Origin: QAND01 sp003150225
GTDB taxonomy: Bacteria; Bacillota; Clostridia; Christensenellales; QAND01
DNA length: 64,000 bases
Assembly: GCF_044357945.1 (NCBI RefSeq)
Contig: NZ_CP076563.1
Span: 558,001 to 622,000 of the forward strand
Direction: 5' to 3'
Shown here: in pieces, positions 1 to 8,649 of the stretch
How the letters are laid out: every line of letters starts with the position of its first letter
How positions within the stretch are numbered: the first letter of the stretch is position 1
Notes under the pieces: model-generated
Seen by the model: the letters and a program-made list of their open reading frames with translations, nothing else
Databases searched by the model: none
Told to the model about the DNA's origin: nothing
Made by a program: the position numbers and the translations under genes

Positions 1-432
1 GACCATGGAGCTGGTGTTTAGAATCACACCGCCGCCCTGTTTCTTCATGATCTGAGCAGCCTTTTTCGAGGAGATGAACACGGCGTTAACATTGAGATCT
101 ATGGTGCGCTGGAAGTTCTCTACGCTATAATTATAGATGGAGTCCCGGGCGGAAACCCCAGCGTTGTTCACAAGAATATCCAAGCGGCCCCATTTGGCTA
201 CCACCTCGTCTATCGCCTTGTCCACTTCCTGTTCGATCAGAAGATCGGGATAATACCCCTCCACCTCAAAGGCGGTGTTCTCCGCTCTAAGGCTTGCAAT
301 GGCCCGATCCACGGTCTCCTTCTTGGATCCGAAGATGGCGACTTTAGCGCCATTCTCCAGATACTTCTTAGCGGTAGCATATCCGATTCCCCGGGTTCCT
401 CCCGTGATAACGGCAACTTTTCCATTCAGCAT
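1..432 (-). CDS. SDR-family oxidoreductase, 3' part missing
   Basis: About 144 N-terminal residues of a short-chain dehydrogenase/reductase; the rest lies beyond the window edge. The start ATG at 430-432 follows an AAGGAGG ribosome site (441-448). The protein opens MLNGKVAVITGGTRGIGYAT, so the TGxxxGIG dinucleotide-binding loop is at residues 10-18, and NNAGVS follows near residue 94. The catalytic YxxxK is outside the window. The family reduces or oxidises a carbonyl or alcohol with NAD(P)H; the substrate cannot be told. The gene stands alone behind its own promoter and a Fur-like box, so metal or redox control is possible. Confidence 0.9.
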   Translation of the reverse strand, partial: MLNGKVAVITGGTRGIGYATAKKYLENGAKVAIFGSKKETVDRAIASLRAENTAFEVEGYYPDLLIEQEVDKAIDEVVAKWGRLDILVNNAGVSARDSIYNYSVENFQRTIDLNVNAVFISSKKAAQIMKKQGGGVILNTSSMV

Positions 433-451
433 TGCTTTGCTCCTCCTTAAT

Positions 452-470
452 GAGAATAAATATCATTATC
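452..470. promoter_or_regulatory. Fur-family-like operator
   Basis: GAGAATAAATATCATTATC matches the 19-bp Fur consensus GATAATGATAATCATTATC at 15 positions by eye. It lies between the promoter -10 (474-479) and the ribosome site of the SDR gene, where a bound repressor would block initiation. Fur, PerR and Zur boxes look alike, so the metal is not decided. The A/T-rich setting makes chance resemblance possible. Confidence 0.55.
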
Positions 471-473
471 AAT

Positions 474-501
474 ATTTTATTTCATTTCTGCGGGTTGTCA
501 A
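474..501 (-). promoter_or_regulatory. SigA-type promoter for the SDR gene
   Basis: On the minus strand TTGACA (496-501) and TAAAAT (474-479) are separated by 16 bp. The predicted start falls at the edge of the Fur-like box. Confidence 0.7.
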
Positions 502-556
502 GACAAGTCCCCCACATAGCTTGATTCAAAAATAGAAAAATAATCCGGCCCATAAG

Positions 557-590
557 AAAAAACCGCAGGATATCATCCCGCGGTTTTTTC
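557..590 (-). terminator. Rho-independent terminator after pheT
   Basis: An inverted repeat with arms CCGC(A)GG/CCCGCGG is flanked by A and T runs, 11 bp below the pheT stop. The A/T runs on both sides would let it work in either direction. Confidence 0.8.
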
Positions 591-600
591 TATCGTTCTT

Positions 601-2982
601 TTATCCCCGCAACATCGCTTGGTATTTCTCTTTCAAGCAGGCCAGGATACTCTCCATCAAGCTTTGCACCTCGTCCCCCGTCAGGGTACGGTCAGGCGCC
701 TGGAAGGACAGGGAGAAGGCCACGCTCTTTTTGCCGGCTTCCACCTGGTCCCCCTCATAGATGTCAAAGATGGATAGGCCGGAGAGCAATGCTCCCGCCT
801 GCTCCTGGATGGATTCCATCATGGCGCCCACAGGAGCGCCGCGATCCACCATCACCGCCAAATCCCGCTCCACCACCGGGAACCGGTTCAGAGGCTGATA
901 CCGCTTATCGGCAATGGCATTCTCATAGATGGCATCCATAGCGATTTCCGCCACCACTGCCCGCCGATCCATGGCAAAGTTCTCCAACACCTGGGGATGG
1001 AGTTCTCCTATCTCTCCAACTCGGCTGCCGTGGAGGAAAATTTCCGCCTTGCGGCCAGGATGCAGATAGTCGCCGCCGCCCGCGGCAAAATGGAGGTCGG
1101 ATATACCAAAGATGCGGAACAGCTCCTCCAGATATCCCTTGACTTCATAAAAGCTCTCCCCAATGGCGCCCAGGCACAGCATAGGCTTTTCCACCGGCAG
1201 GGAGCCGTCTGCAGTCTCCAAATGCACGTTGCTCATCTCAAACAGCGGCCTGTTATAGATCTTATTCCGCATATTGACCCCCAGGGACTGGATCATACCG
1301 GGGATCAGGCTGCGGCGCATGATGGAGTATTCTTCGCTGAGGGGGTTCTGCAGACGAACGCAGCCCGTCGCATCCATTCCCACCTGCTCCAGCACCTTGT
1401 TGCCCAGGAAGGAAAGACTCATGGTTTCATAGAGGCCCATGGCGGCCAGACCGCTTCGGGTTCGCTCCCGCATGGATTGAACGGGGGTTAGGCCGCCCTG
1501 AGCGAATCCCTCCAAAAGCCGGGTGGGGATGGATTCATACCCTGCCACCCGCGCCACCTCTTCAATGAGGTCTTCCTCAATGGCAAGATCCATCCGATGG
1601 GACGGAATGGTGCAGATAAGAGCCCCTTCCTCATCCATCTCCTGGATGGCGATGCCTTCCCGGGTAAGGCATTCCATAATGATCTCTTCGGGGAAATCGG
1701 TGCCCAGCACATGGTTGACCCGGTCGGGCCGAACCCGGACGGTGCGGAGGGCAGGAGCCTCCTTTTGGGTATCCACCCGGCCCCGCAGCACCTTACCGCA
1801 GCCAATCTCGACCATCAGCTGAGCGGCCCGGTCAGAGGCCATCTGAATGCCCTGGTCGTCCAGGCCCTTGGTAAACCGAGAGGCCGCCTCGGATAGAATT
1901 CCCAGGCCCCGGCTGGTCTTGCGGTTGTTGAACCCGTCGAACTTGGCGCTCTCCAGCAGCACCATGGTGGTCTCGGGGGTGATCTCACTGTTCTCTCCCC
2001 CCATAACCCCGGCAAGGCCGATGGCCCGCTCCCGGTCGGCGATGACCAAGACGCTATCGTCCAGGGTATATTCCTTACCATCCAGGGTGGTAAGCCGCTC
2101 GCCGTTTTGAGCGGTACGCACCACAATGTGGCCATCCTTTACACAGGAGTAATCAAAGGCGTGCATGGGATAGCCCAGTTCCAGCATCACATAGTTGGTG
2201 ATATCCACCATGTTGGAAATGGGCCGGACCCCGGCTCCCATCAGCCGCCGCTGCATCCACAGGGGGGATTCCCCCACGTGGATGTCGGTCAGTACCCGGG
2301 CGATATACCGGGGGCATAAATCAGGCGCTTGAATCTCCACGGTAGCGTATTTGGCAGCGGGCTCGTCGATCTCCTCCACGTGAATTTCAGGCTCTCGCAG
2401 GGGTACACCCAGCGCTGCGGAAACCTCCCGGGCGATGCCCAGAACGCTCATACAGTCCCCCCGATTGGCACTGATCTCAAACTCCACCACCGGGGAATCC
2501 AGGCCGATAGCGGTAAAAAAGGGCATACCAATTTTGTCCTCGTAGGCTTTCCCCATATCCAAAATGCCGTCCACCGAAGCGTTTTTAATGTCGGACTCCT
2601 CCACCCGGAGTTCGCCGCCGCTGCACAGCATACCGTAGGAGGTCAATCCCCGCATCTCCCCCGCGGTGATGTGTTTCCCCGTGGGAAGGGTCGCCCCATC
2701 CAGAGCCACAGGACAGACCATTCCCTCATAGACATTGGGCGCGGCGGTAAGGATGGTCACCGGCTCCTTTTCCCCCGCCAAAACGGTGCAAACCTGAAGT
2801 TTATCGGCGTTGGGGTGTTTTTCAATCTTGGTGATCTTCCCCACCACCACCCGCTGGGAATCGGCAAAGATGGAGGAGACCCCCTCGACCCCCAGGCCGT
2901 GCATGATCATGGCGCTAACGAACTCCTCCATGGGAAGGGTTACATCTACATATTCATTCAGCCAACTCATTGGCACTTTCAT
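601..2982 (-). CDS. pheT: Phenylalanine--tRNA ligase beta subunit
   Basis: 793 residues, normal for bacterial PheT. The N-terminus has the EMAP/tRNA-binding OB fold (about residues 40-150, GKITKIEKHPNADKLQVC), then the B3/B4 editing domain, the B5 domain and a C-terminal ferredoxin-like anticodon-binding domain (RFPVVERDLAVMVDRGAPV). With PheS it forms the alpha2beta2 enzyme that charges tRNA-Phe; the beta subunit edits Tyr-tRNA-Phe. The ATG follows AAGGAGG and lies 12 bp below pheS, so the two are cotranscribed under the T-box leader upstream of pheS. Confidence 0.98.
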   Translation of the reverse strand: MKVPMSWLNEYVDVTLPMEEFVSAMIMHGLGVEGVSSIFADSQRVVVGKITKIEKHPNADKLQVCTVLAGEKEPVTILTAAPNVYEGMVCPVALDGATLPTGKHITAGEMRGLTSYGMLCSGGELRVEESDIKNASVDGILDMGKAYEDKIGMPFFTAIGLDSPVVEFEISANRGDCMSVLGIAREVSAALGVPLREPEIHVEEIDEPAAKYATVEIQAPDLCPRYIARVLTDIHVGESPLWMQRRLMGAGVRPISNMVDITNYVMLELGYPMHAFDYSCVKDGHIVVRTAQNGERLTTLDGKEYTLDDSVLVIADRERAIGLAGVMGGENSEITPETTMVLLESAKFDGFNNRKTSRGLGILSEAASRFTKGLDDQGIQMASDRAAQLMVEIGCGKVLRGRVDTQKEAPALRTVRVRPDRVNHVLGTDFPEEIIMECLTREGIAIQEMDEEGALICTIPSHRMDLAIEEDLIEEVARVAGYESIPTRLLEGFAQGGLTPVQSMRERTRSGLAAMGLYETMSLSFLGNKVLEQVGMDATGCVRLQNPLSEEYSIMRRSLIPGMIQSLGVNMRNKIYNRPLFEMSNVHLETADGSLPVEKPMLCLGAIGESFYEVKGYLEELFRIFGISDLHFAAGGGDYLHPGRKAEIFLHGSRVGEIGELHPQVLENFAMDRRAVVAEIAMDAIYENAIADKRYQPLNRFPVVERDLAVMVDRGAPVGAMMESIQEQAGALLSGLSIFDIYEGDQVEAGKKSVAFSLSFQAPDRTLTGDEVQSLMESILACLKEKYQAMLRG

Positions 2983-2994
2983 CGCGATACCTCC

Positions 2995-4014
2995 TTAGAA
3001 CTGGGACAGGAACCGGGTATCCCCCTCGAAAAGCAGGCGGATATCGGTAATGCCATATTTGATGGTGGTGAGCCGATCCAGGCCAAGGCCAAAGGCAAAA
3101 CCGGTATAGACCTCCGGATCGATGCCACAGCCCTCCAGGATGCTGGGATGAACCATGCCGCAGCCCAGGATCTCGATCCAGCCGGTGCCCTTACACACGC
3201 CGCAGCCCTTTCCGTGGCAGATGGCGCAGGTGGCGTCCACCTCGGCGCTGGGCTCCGTAAAGGGGAAGTAGCCGGGCCGAAACCTGGTTTTGGTGCTGCT
3301 CCCATAGAATTTCTTGATAAACTCATCCAGCACGCCTTTTAGGTCAGAGAAGCAGATGCCCCTATCCACCACCAGACCCTCCACCTGATGGAACATGGGG
3401 GAATGGGTGGCGTCCACGTCATCGCTGCGATATACCCGGCCAGGGCAGATCATTCGGATGGGCAGGCTTTCGCTGAGCATGGTCCGGACCTGTACCGGGG
3501 AGGTATGGGTTCGGAGTACGATGCCGTCCCGCACATAGAAGGTGTCCTGCATATCTCGGGCAGGATGGTTTTCGGGGATGTTCAGCATCTCAAAGTTATA
3601 CCGCTCATACTCCACCTCGGGGCCTTCCTTTACATCAAACCCCATACCGATGAAAATATCCCGGATCTCCCCTTGGACAATGCTGAGGGGATGGAGCCGG
3701 CCTCGCTTTACCGCTTGGCCGGGGAGGGATACGTCCAAGGCTTCGGCGGCAAACCGAGCCTCCTGCTCCAATTTGGCCATGGCGGCTTCCCGGGTCTCCA
3801 GGGCGGCGGTCAGATGTTCCCGCACCTGGTTGACCTTCTGGCCCATGACGGGACGCTGGTCCTTATCCAGCTTGCCCAGCTCCCGCAGGATGGCGGTCAG
3901 TTCTCCCTTCCGTCCCAATACCCGTACCCGGATCTGGTTTAGCTCTTCACTTCCTCCGGCCGATTCAATGGCCTGAAGGGTGGTGGTCAAAATCTCCTGT
4001 AACGTTTGTTCCAT
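2995..4014 (-). CDS. pheS: Phenylalanine--tRNA ligase alpha subunit
   Basis: 339 residues. It has an N-terminal coiled-coil tRNA-binding arm (residues 1-85) followed by the class II catalytic domain with motif 2 (FHQVEGLVVDRG) and motif 3 (GFAFGLGLDRL). A Cys cluster (CAICHGKGCGVC, about residue 250) is present, as in many Firmicute PheS proteins. The ATG at 4012-4014 is 8 nt below AAAGGG; an in-frame GTG nine bases upstream overlaps the ribosome site and is less likely. It is the first gene of pheST and is regulated by tRNA-Phe charging through the T-box leader. Confidence 0.98.
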   Translation of the reverse strand: MEQTLQEILTTTLQAIESAGGSEELNQIRVRVLGRKGELTAILRELGKLDKDQRPVMGQKVNQVREHLTAALETREAAMAKLEQEARFAAEALDVSLPGQAVKRGRLHPLSIVQGEIRDIFIGMGFDVKEGPEVEYERYNFEMLNIPENHPARDMQDTFYVRDGIVLRTHTSPVQVRTMLSESLPIRMICPGRVYRSDDVDATHSPMFHQVEGLVVDRGICFSDLKGVLDEFIKKFYGSSTKTRFRPGYFPFTEPSAEVDATCAICHGKGCGVCKGTGWIEILGCGMVHPSILEGCGIDPEVYTGFAFGLGLDRLTTIKYGITDIRLLFEGDTRFLSQF

Positions 4015-4046
4015 GGTCGACACCCTTTCTAGCGATGGATCGCAAA

Positions 4047-4309
4047 TAAAAAAGCCCCGCCCCCAAGGGGCGAAGCCATGCTCCGCGGTACCACCCGAAT
4101 TTACAGAGAAGCCGTCCTTTAGCTCCCCTGCCTCCTATGGGATTAACGCTCCCAAACGCGCACGCCTAGGCGGTAATGACCGCTTCAGCGGCGAGCTCCA
4201 AAGTGAATTCCCGGATGGTCCCCGTGGCGGGCTTTCAGCCTCTGGCGCCGCCATCTCTTATCCGTTCCCATGCCTCCGGTACTGGTCTTCTTCTCAGCCT
4301 TTCAGATTA
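4047..4309 (-). promoter_or_regulatory. T-box leader of pheST
   Basis: The minus strand carries the T-box core GGGTGGTACCGCGG (4083-4096), followed by a strong GC-rich terminator hairpin and T6 (4049-4077). A likely specifier is TTC followed by A at 4207-4204, matching Phe. The leader senses uncharged tRNA-Phe, which stabilises the antiterminator and allows pheST transcription. The specifier assignment is by eye; the T-box and terminator are clear. Confidence 0.92.
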
Positions 4310-4315
4310 CGATGG

Positions 4316-4344
4316 ATTATAGCAGAAAGACCTTGGATTTTCAA
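4316..4344 (-). promoter_or_regulatory. Promoter of the pheST T-box transcript
   Basis: TTGAAA (4339-4344) and TATAAT (4316-4321) with a 17-bp spacer on the minus strand. It overlaps the stop of the upstream methyltransferase gene. Confidence 0.8.
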
Positions 4345-5105
4345 GTATGAAAGACGCGGTCCATCATAATGCCTGCTGCCACCGCCGCATTGAGGCTCTC
4401 AGCAGCCCCCTCCATGGGGATTCGGTACAGATGCGTACAGGCGGCGGCAGTCTCCTCCGACATGCCCCTAGCCTCGCTTCCGATGACCACGCATCGGAGG
4501 CCGTTTAGGGGAAGGTTTCCACTCTTCCCCTTTAGATGGGCGCCGATCACCTGATACCCCTGTGCCTTGACCTCCTCCAGCAGCGGTCCGAGGGAACCGC
4601 AGGAGACCAACTGCAAAACAAAATGAGCGCCCATTCCGGAGCGAACCACCTTTGGAGCATAAACATCGGCGCATCCCTCTCCCAAGTACACCCGGGATAC
4701 CCCAAAGGCCCAGGCCGTCCGCAGGATGGTACCCAGATTCCCGGGATCTGAGATGCCGTCCAACGCCAAAAGGTTTCCCCTGGGCTCATCCTCTACCCGT
4801 CCCGGCAGGTGGATGGCGCAAACCACCCCCTGACTGTTTTGGCTATCCGTGGCCTTCTTCATACAATGGGGCGTACAGCAACGCAGGGGCACTCCCGCCA
4901 AACGGGCGGCCTCCACCACGGGATGCTCCTCTAATTCCTGGGTATACAGCAGCATTGAAATCCTCTTTGGGATTCGTGCTACGCACTCCCCTACCAATCG
5001 GGTTCCCTCTGCCGAAAACAGGCCGTGGATCCGGCGACCCTTTTTTTCTAAAAGGCTGTGAAACAGCGCAATGGTATCGTTTTTTACCGAGGTGATGGGC
5101 TCCAT
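4341..5105 (-). CDS. TrmH/SpoU-family RNA 2'-O-methyltransferase
   Basis: 254 residues. An N-terminal substrate-binding domain precedes a SPOUT fold with LDGISDPGNLGTILRTA (about 115), IGSEARGMSEE (about 215) and SLNAAVAAGI (about 238), the motifs that form the knotted SAM site. The family 2'-O-methylates rRNA or tRNA; the exact nucleotide is not predictable. The ATG at 5105 has AGAAGGAGA just upstream; an upstream TTG would overlap that site. The order methyltransferase-pheS-pheT matches the ysgA-pheST order of Bacillus. Confidence 0.92.
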   Translation of the reverse strand: MEPITSVKNDTIALFHSLLEKKGRRIHGLFSAEGTRLVGECVARIPKRISMLLYTQELEEHPVVEAARLAGVPLRCCTPHCMKKATDSQNSQGVVCAIHLPGRVEDEPRGNLLALDGISDPGNLGTILRTAWAFGVSRVYLGEGCADVYAPKVVRSGMGAHFVLQLVSCGSLGPLLEEVKAQGYQVIGAHLKGKSGNLPLNGLRCVVIGSEARGMSEETAAACTHLYRIPMEGAAESLNAAVAAGIMMDRVFHT

Positions 5106-5122
5106 AGCTCTCCTTCTCAAAT

Positions 5123-5150
5123 AAAAAAGGCGGCTTAAGCCGCCTTTTTT
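5123..5150 (-). terminator. Terminator after rplT
   Basis: Near-perfect hairpin AAAAAAGGCGGC/GCCGCCTTTTTT with A and T runs on both sides, between rplT and the SpoU gene. Confidence 0.9.
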
Positions 5151-5155
5151 ATGGT

Positions 5156-5515
5156 TTATGCGCCGATCTTGCTCTTGGCCAGCTCAGCCAGATTGCTGAA
5201 CGCAGCGGCGTCGTTGACGGCCAGCTCGGCCAGCATCTTCCGGTTGATCTCCACGCCGGCCTTCTTGAGGCCGTCCATCATCCTGGAGTAGCTGAGGCCA
5301 TTGAGCCGCGCAGCAGCGTTGATGCGGGTAATCCACAGGCGGCGGAAATCCCGCTTCCGGAGGCGGCGTCCCTTATAGCTGTAGGACAGGGACTTCATTA
5401 CGGCCTCCCGGGCCACGCGGTAGTTGGTGCTCTTCTGGCCAAAGTAGCCCTTGGCCAGCTTCAGAATTTTTCTACGCTTTTTAATGGCGGAAACGCCTCT
5501 TTTTACACGAGCCAT
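5156..5515 (-). CDS. rplT: 50S ribosomal protein L20
   Basis: 119 residues, the family length, beginning MARVKRGVSAIKKRRKILK with the basic N-terminal arm that binds 23S rRNA. L20 is an early assembly protein and in Firmicutes represses its own operon through the infC leader. Third gene of infC-rpmI-rplT, 22 bp below rpmI. Confidence 0.99.
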   Translation of the reverse strand: MARVKRGVSAIKKRRKILKLAKGYFGQKSTNYRVAREAVMKSLSYSYKGRRLRKRDFRRLWITRINAAARLNGLSYSRMMDGLKKAGVEINRKMLAELAVNDAAAFSNLAELAKSKIGA

Positions 5516-5537
5516 ATCTATCTACACTCCTTTGACC

Positions 5538-5735
5538 TTACTTATAGGGAATCAGCTTTTTGATCTTCTTCTCCTCCACCGCGGCAATGAGGGTGGATTT
5601 GCGAAGATTGCGCTTCCGCTTGGGGCTCTTCTTGTTCAGAATATGGCTCTTATAAGCCTTACCCCGCTTGATCTTCCCGCTTTTGGTCAGGGAAAAACGT
5701 TTGGCTGCACCCCTATGGGTTTTCATCTTGGGCAT
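5538..5735 (-). CDS. rpmI: 50S ribosomal protein L35
   Basis: 65 residues, MPKMKTHRGAAKRFSLTKSG, a full-length match to L35. The start follows AGGAGG. It sits 15 bp below infC in the conserved translation operon. Confidence 0.99.
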   Translation of the reverse strand: MPKMKTHRGAAKRFSLTKSGKIKRGKAYKSHILNKKSPKRKRNLRKSTLIAAVEEKKIKKLIPYK

Positions 5736-5750
5736 AACGGTATCCTCCTA

Positions 5751-6263
5751 TTAATTGTTGGCAGGGGCCAGAATCATCACCATATTCCGGCCTTCCATCA
5801 AGGGTTTTCGCTCCACGGTGGCATGATCCTTCACCATCTCGTAAAAACCGTTCATGATCTCAACGCCGCGGTTTGTAAAGCTAAGCTGACGCCCCCGGAA
5901 ACGGATGGTCACCTTTACCTTATCGCCGTTCTGGAGGAAACGGGTACAGGCCTTGGCCTTAACCTCCACATCATGGGTATCGATGGTGGGGGAAAGGCGA
6001 ACCTCCTTTAGCTGGGTGGTCTTTTGATTCTTCCTGGCTTCCTTTTCCTTCTTCTGGGAATCAAAACGGAATTTACTGTAGTCCATCAACTTACAGACAG
6101 GGGGCTTAGCCGTGGGGGCGATCTTCACCAGATCCAGCTGGCGGTCGTCCGCCAAACTCTGTGCCTGGGCGGCAGACATGATGCCAAGCTGCTCGCCGTT
6201 TTCATCCACTAGACGTACTTCCCGGTCCCGGATGTCCTCGTTGATTTGATAATCGATGCTAAT
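5751..6263 (-). CDS. infC: Translation initiation factor IF-3, ATT start codon
   Basis: 170 residues if read from ATT at 6261-6263, which is 9 nt below GGAGG. The first residues then read (M)SIDYQINEDIRDREVRLV, matching the conserved IF-3 N-terminus; starting at the first GTG (6209) would remove 18 conserved residues. The C-terminal domain (KVTIRFRGRQLSFTNRG) is complete. IF-3 proofreads start codons and keeps 30S subunits free. ATT starts are known for infC in E. coli and Bacillus, where IF-3 discriminates against its own start, giving feedback control. Confidence 0.97.
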   Translation of the reverse strand: MSIDYQINEDIRDREVRLVDENGEQLGIMSAAQAQSLADDRQLDLVKIAPTAKPPVCKLMDYSKFRFDSQKKEKEARKNQKTTQLKEVRLSPTIDTHDVEVKAKACTRFLQNGDKVKVTIRFRGRQLSFTNRGVEIMNGFYEMVKDHATVERKPLMEGRNMVMILAPANN

Positions 6264-6389
6264 CCTTGCACACCTCCAAATAAAAATGAGCGGGCGAAAA
6301 CCGCCCGCTCAAAAAGAACGTTTCAAATCCTTTGCAACCGCGCCTGGGAAATCCCGGCGGGTGAGAAGCGGGCAGCTCCTGCTTTTTGC
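6264..6389 (-). promoter_or_regulatory. infC leader with attenuator hairpin (L20-leader-like)
   Basis: The 125-nt leader from the promoter below thrS to infC ends in a strong hairpin (GAGCGGGCG/CGCCCGCTC, 6288-6310) followed by a T-rich run, placed directly ahead of the infC ribosome site. In Bacillus, L20 binds the equivalent leader and promotes termination. That this leader binds L20 is inferred from position; I did not match it to the full family model. Confidence 0.65.
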
Positions 6390-6395
6390 CTATTC

Positions 6396-6424
6396 AATAT
6401 AGCAGAAGCCAGGCCCAATGTCAA
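6396..6424 (-). promoter_or_regulatory. Promoter of infC-rpmI-rplT
   Basis: Consensus TTGACA (6419-6424), 17-bp spacer, TATATT (6396-6401) on the minus strand in the thrS-infC gap. Confidence 0.85.
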
Positions 6425-6447
6425 AGGTTTTCTCTCGCTCCCTGGGG

Positions 6448-8364
6448 TCAATCCATGGTTTTATCGGCGATCTCCTGGGTCAGCCGAGCGATGACATCCT
6501 CCACCGACAGCACCCCAAGGTTCCCCTTTTCTCCCCGTTTACGGAGGGATACGGTTCCCTCCTCCGCCTCCCGGTCTCCCAGCACCAGCATATAGGGAAT
6601 CTTCTCCATCTGGGCCTGGCGGATCTTGTAGTTGATCTTCTCGTTGCGTTCATCCAGCTCCACCCGGATACCAGCGTCCAGCAGACGGTCACGAACCGCC
6701 TTGGCAGCGGGGATGCTGCGGTCGGTGATGGTCATAACCCGCGCCTGGACAGGCGCCAGCCACAGTGGAAAGGCCCCCGCGAAATGCTCCGTCAAAATGC
6801 CGATGAACCGCTCAATGCTGCCCAGCACCACACGATGGATCATGATGGGCCGATGCTCCTTGCCGTCGCTGCCGTCGTAGGTGAGCTCAAACCGCTCGGG
6901 CATCTGGAAATCCAGCTGCACGGTACCGCACTGCCAGGTCCGGCCCAGGCAATCCTCCAGGTGAATGTCGATCTTGGGGCCATAGAAGGCGCCGTCGCCC
7001 TCGTTGATCTTATACTCCCAGCCCTTGGCGGCGAGGGCCTCCTTTAAGGCCTCGGTCGCCCGCTCCCAGTCCTCATCGCTGCCCATGCTGTTTTCAGGAC
7101 GGGTGGAAAGCTCCACAAAGTATTTGAACCCAAAGACGCTATAAAAATATTCCGTCAGATCCAGAACTCCCAAAATCTCGTCCTTGATCTGCTCCGGAGT
7201 CATAAAGATATGGGCGTCGTCCTGGGTAAACTTCCGCACGCGCATAAGGCCGTGAAGGGCCCCGGACAGCTCATGGCGGTGTACCACCCCCAGTTCCGCC
7301 ATGCGAATGGGCAGATCTCGGTAGCTAACGGGTTTCCGCTTGTACATGAGGATACCGCCGGGACAGTTCATGGGCTTGATGGCGTAATCTTCATCGTCGA
7401 TCTTGAGGAAGTACATATTCTCCTCATAGTGATCATAATGGCCGCTCCGCTTCCACAGCTCGGTGGACAGGATAATAGGAGTGCTGACCTCCTCGTAGCC
7501 CCGGCGGGTATGCTCCCGTCGCCAGAACTCCAATAGGCTGTTCATGATCACCATTCCCTTGGGATGGAAGAAGGGAAAGCCGGGGCCCTCCTCCTGGATG
7601 CTAAACAGATCCAGCTCCCGGCCCAGCCGCCGGTGATCACGCTTCGCCGCCTCCTCCAGACGGTGAAGATGCTCCGCCAATGCCTCCTTGCTGGCAAAAG
7701 CGGTGGCATAGATGCGCTGCATCATGGGGTTATGCTCGTCTCCCCGCCAGTAGGCACCAGCTACGTTCATGAGCTGAAAAAACTTGAGCTTACCGGTGCT
7801 GGGCAGATGGGGGCCGGCGCATAGGTCGGTAAAATCCCCCTGGGTATAGAAGGAGATCTCCTCCCCTTCTGGAATGGCCTCCACCAGCTCCTCCTTATAG
7901 GGATCCTTCTTTTCCCGGGCCCAGCGGAGGGCCTCTTCCCGGGTCTTCACCGAGCGGACAATGGGCAGATCCTCCTTGATGATCCGTTCCATTTCCGCCG
8001 TAATGGCAGGAAAGTCGTCGGCAGAGATGGAGCGGTTTAGATCAAAATCATAGTAGAAGCCGTTCTGATAGGCAGGGCCGATGCCCAGCTTTACATCGGC
8101 ATCGGGAAACAGGTGCATAACCGCCTGGGCCATGATATGGGAGGCAGTATGGCGGAGCACCCGGAGCCCATCCTCTTCCTGGCCGGTGACGATCTCAACG
8201 GCAGCGCCGTCATAGAGAGGATCGCTCAAAGAGCGAAGCTCCCCGTCCACGCGAATGGCCACGGCGGCCTTGGCCAGCCCCCGGCCAATGGCCTGGGCGG
8301 CATCCAGTCCTAAAGCTCCGTTTTCCAGTTCCAGTTGTTTTCCATCGGGCAGTGTTACACGCAT
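6448..8364 (-). CDS. thrS: Threonine--tRNA ligase
   Basis: 638 residues, full length. TGS domain (1-60), editing domain with the HTASHIMAQAV motif (about 73-90), class II catalytic core with motif 2 and zinc ligands (MNCPGG, about 333; HRHELSGALHGLMRVRKFTQDDAHIF) and the anticodon-binding domain from about residue 540 (PLWLAPVQARVMTITD). It charges tRNA-Thr and deacylates Ser-tRNA-Thr. The ATG follows AAAGGATG. Control is by the T-box leader upstream. Confidence 0.98.
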   Translation of the reverse strand: MRVTLPDGKQLELENGALGLDAAQAIGRGLAKAAVAIRVDGELRSLSDPLYDGAAVEIVTGQEEDGLRVLRHTASHIMAQAVMHLFPDADVKLGIGPAYQNGFYYDFDLNRSISADDFPAITAEMERIIKEDLPIVRSVKTREEALRWAREKKDPYKEELVEAIPEGEEISFYTQGDFTDLCAGPHLPSTGKLKFFQLMNVAGAYWRGDEHNPMMQRIYATAFASKEALAEHLHRLEEAAKRDHRRLGRELDLFSIQEEGPGFPFFHPKGMVIMNSLLEFWRREHTRRGYEEVSTPIILSTELWKRSGHYDHYEENMYFLKIDDEDYAIKPMNCPGGILMYKRKPVSYRDLPIRMAELGVVHRHELSGALHGLMRVRKFTQDDAHIFMTPEQIKDEILGVLDLTEYFYSVFGFKYFVELSTRPENSMGSDEDWERATEALKEALAAKGWEYKINEGDGAFYGPKIDIHLEDCLGRTWQCGTVQLDFQMPERFELTYDGSDGKEHRPIMIHRVVLGSIERFIGILTEHFAGAFPLWLAPVQARVMTITDRSIPAAKAVRDRLLDAGIRVELDERNEKINYKIRQAQMEKIPYMLVLGDREAEEGTVSLRKRGEKGNLGVLSVEDVIARLTQEIADKTMD

Positions 8365-8402
8365 CTATGCTCATCCTTTCCATGGTACAAATCCAGAGAA
8401 AC

Positions 8403-8615
8403 AAAAAAGCAACCATCCAAAGGGACGGGCGCATTGCCCGCGGTTCCACCCTTTTTGCAGTTGCCGCTCCATTATACCCATAACGCCAGGCCGCGCCGTA
8501 TTCCCCAGGTGGTACGTAGGTACCGGACCCGGCGCACTTTCAGCCATGATGCGCCTCTCTTTGAGCCCTACCGTACCCCGCCTGTCCTCGATCCACATAC
8601 GGTTATTTTCTCTTT
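8403..8615 (-). promoter_or_regulatory. T-box leader of thrS
   Basis: The minus strand has the canonical T-box GGGTGGAACCGCGGG (8438-8452) followed by a terminator stem (GCGCCCGTCC pairing with GGATGGTTGC) and T6 near 8403-8408. A Thr specifier ACC is plausible at the TACCACC run near 8512-8518, but I cannot fix it without folding. Confidence 0.9.
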
Positions 8616-8621
8616 TTGGAC

Positions 8622-8649
8622 ATTATAGCACAGAACGGAATGCTGTCAA
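8622..8649 (-). promoter_or_regulatory. Promoter of thrS
   Basis: TTGACA (8644-8649) and TATAAT (8622-8627) with 16-bp spacing; the -35 box lies over the last codons of the upstream ytxC-like gene. Confidence 0.85.

Noticed and set aside
2329..3342. 337-residue open frame opposite pheT/pheS
   Set aside because: Spans two real genes on the other strand, with shadow composition and no start signal.
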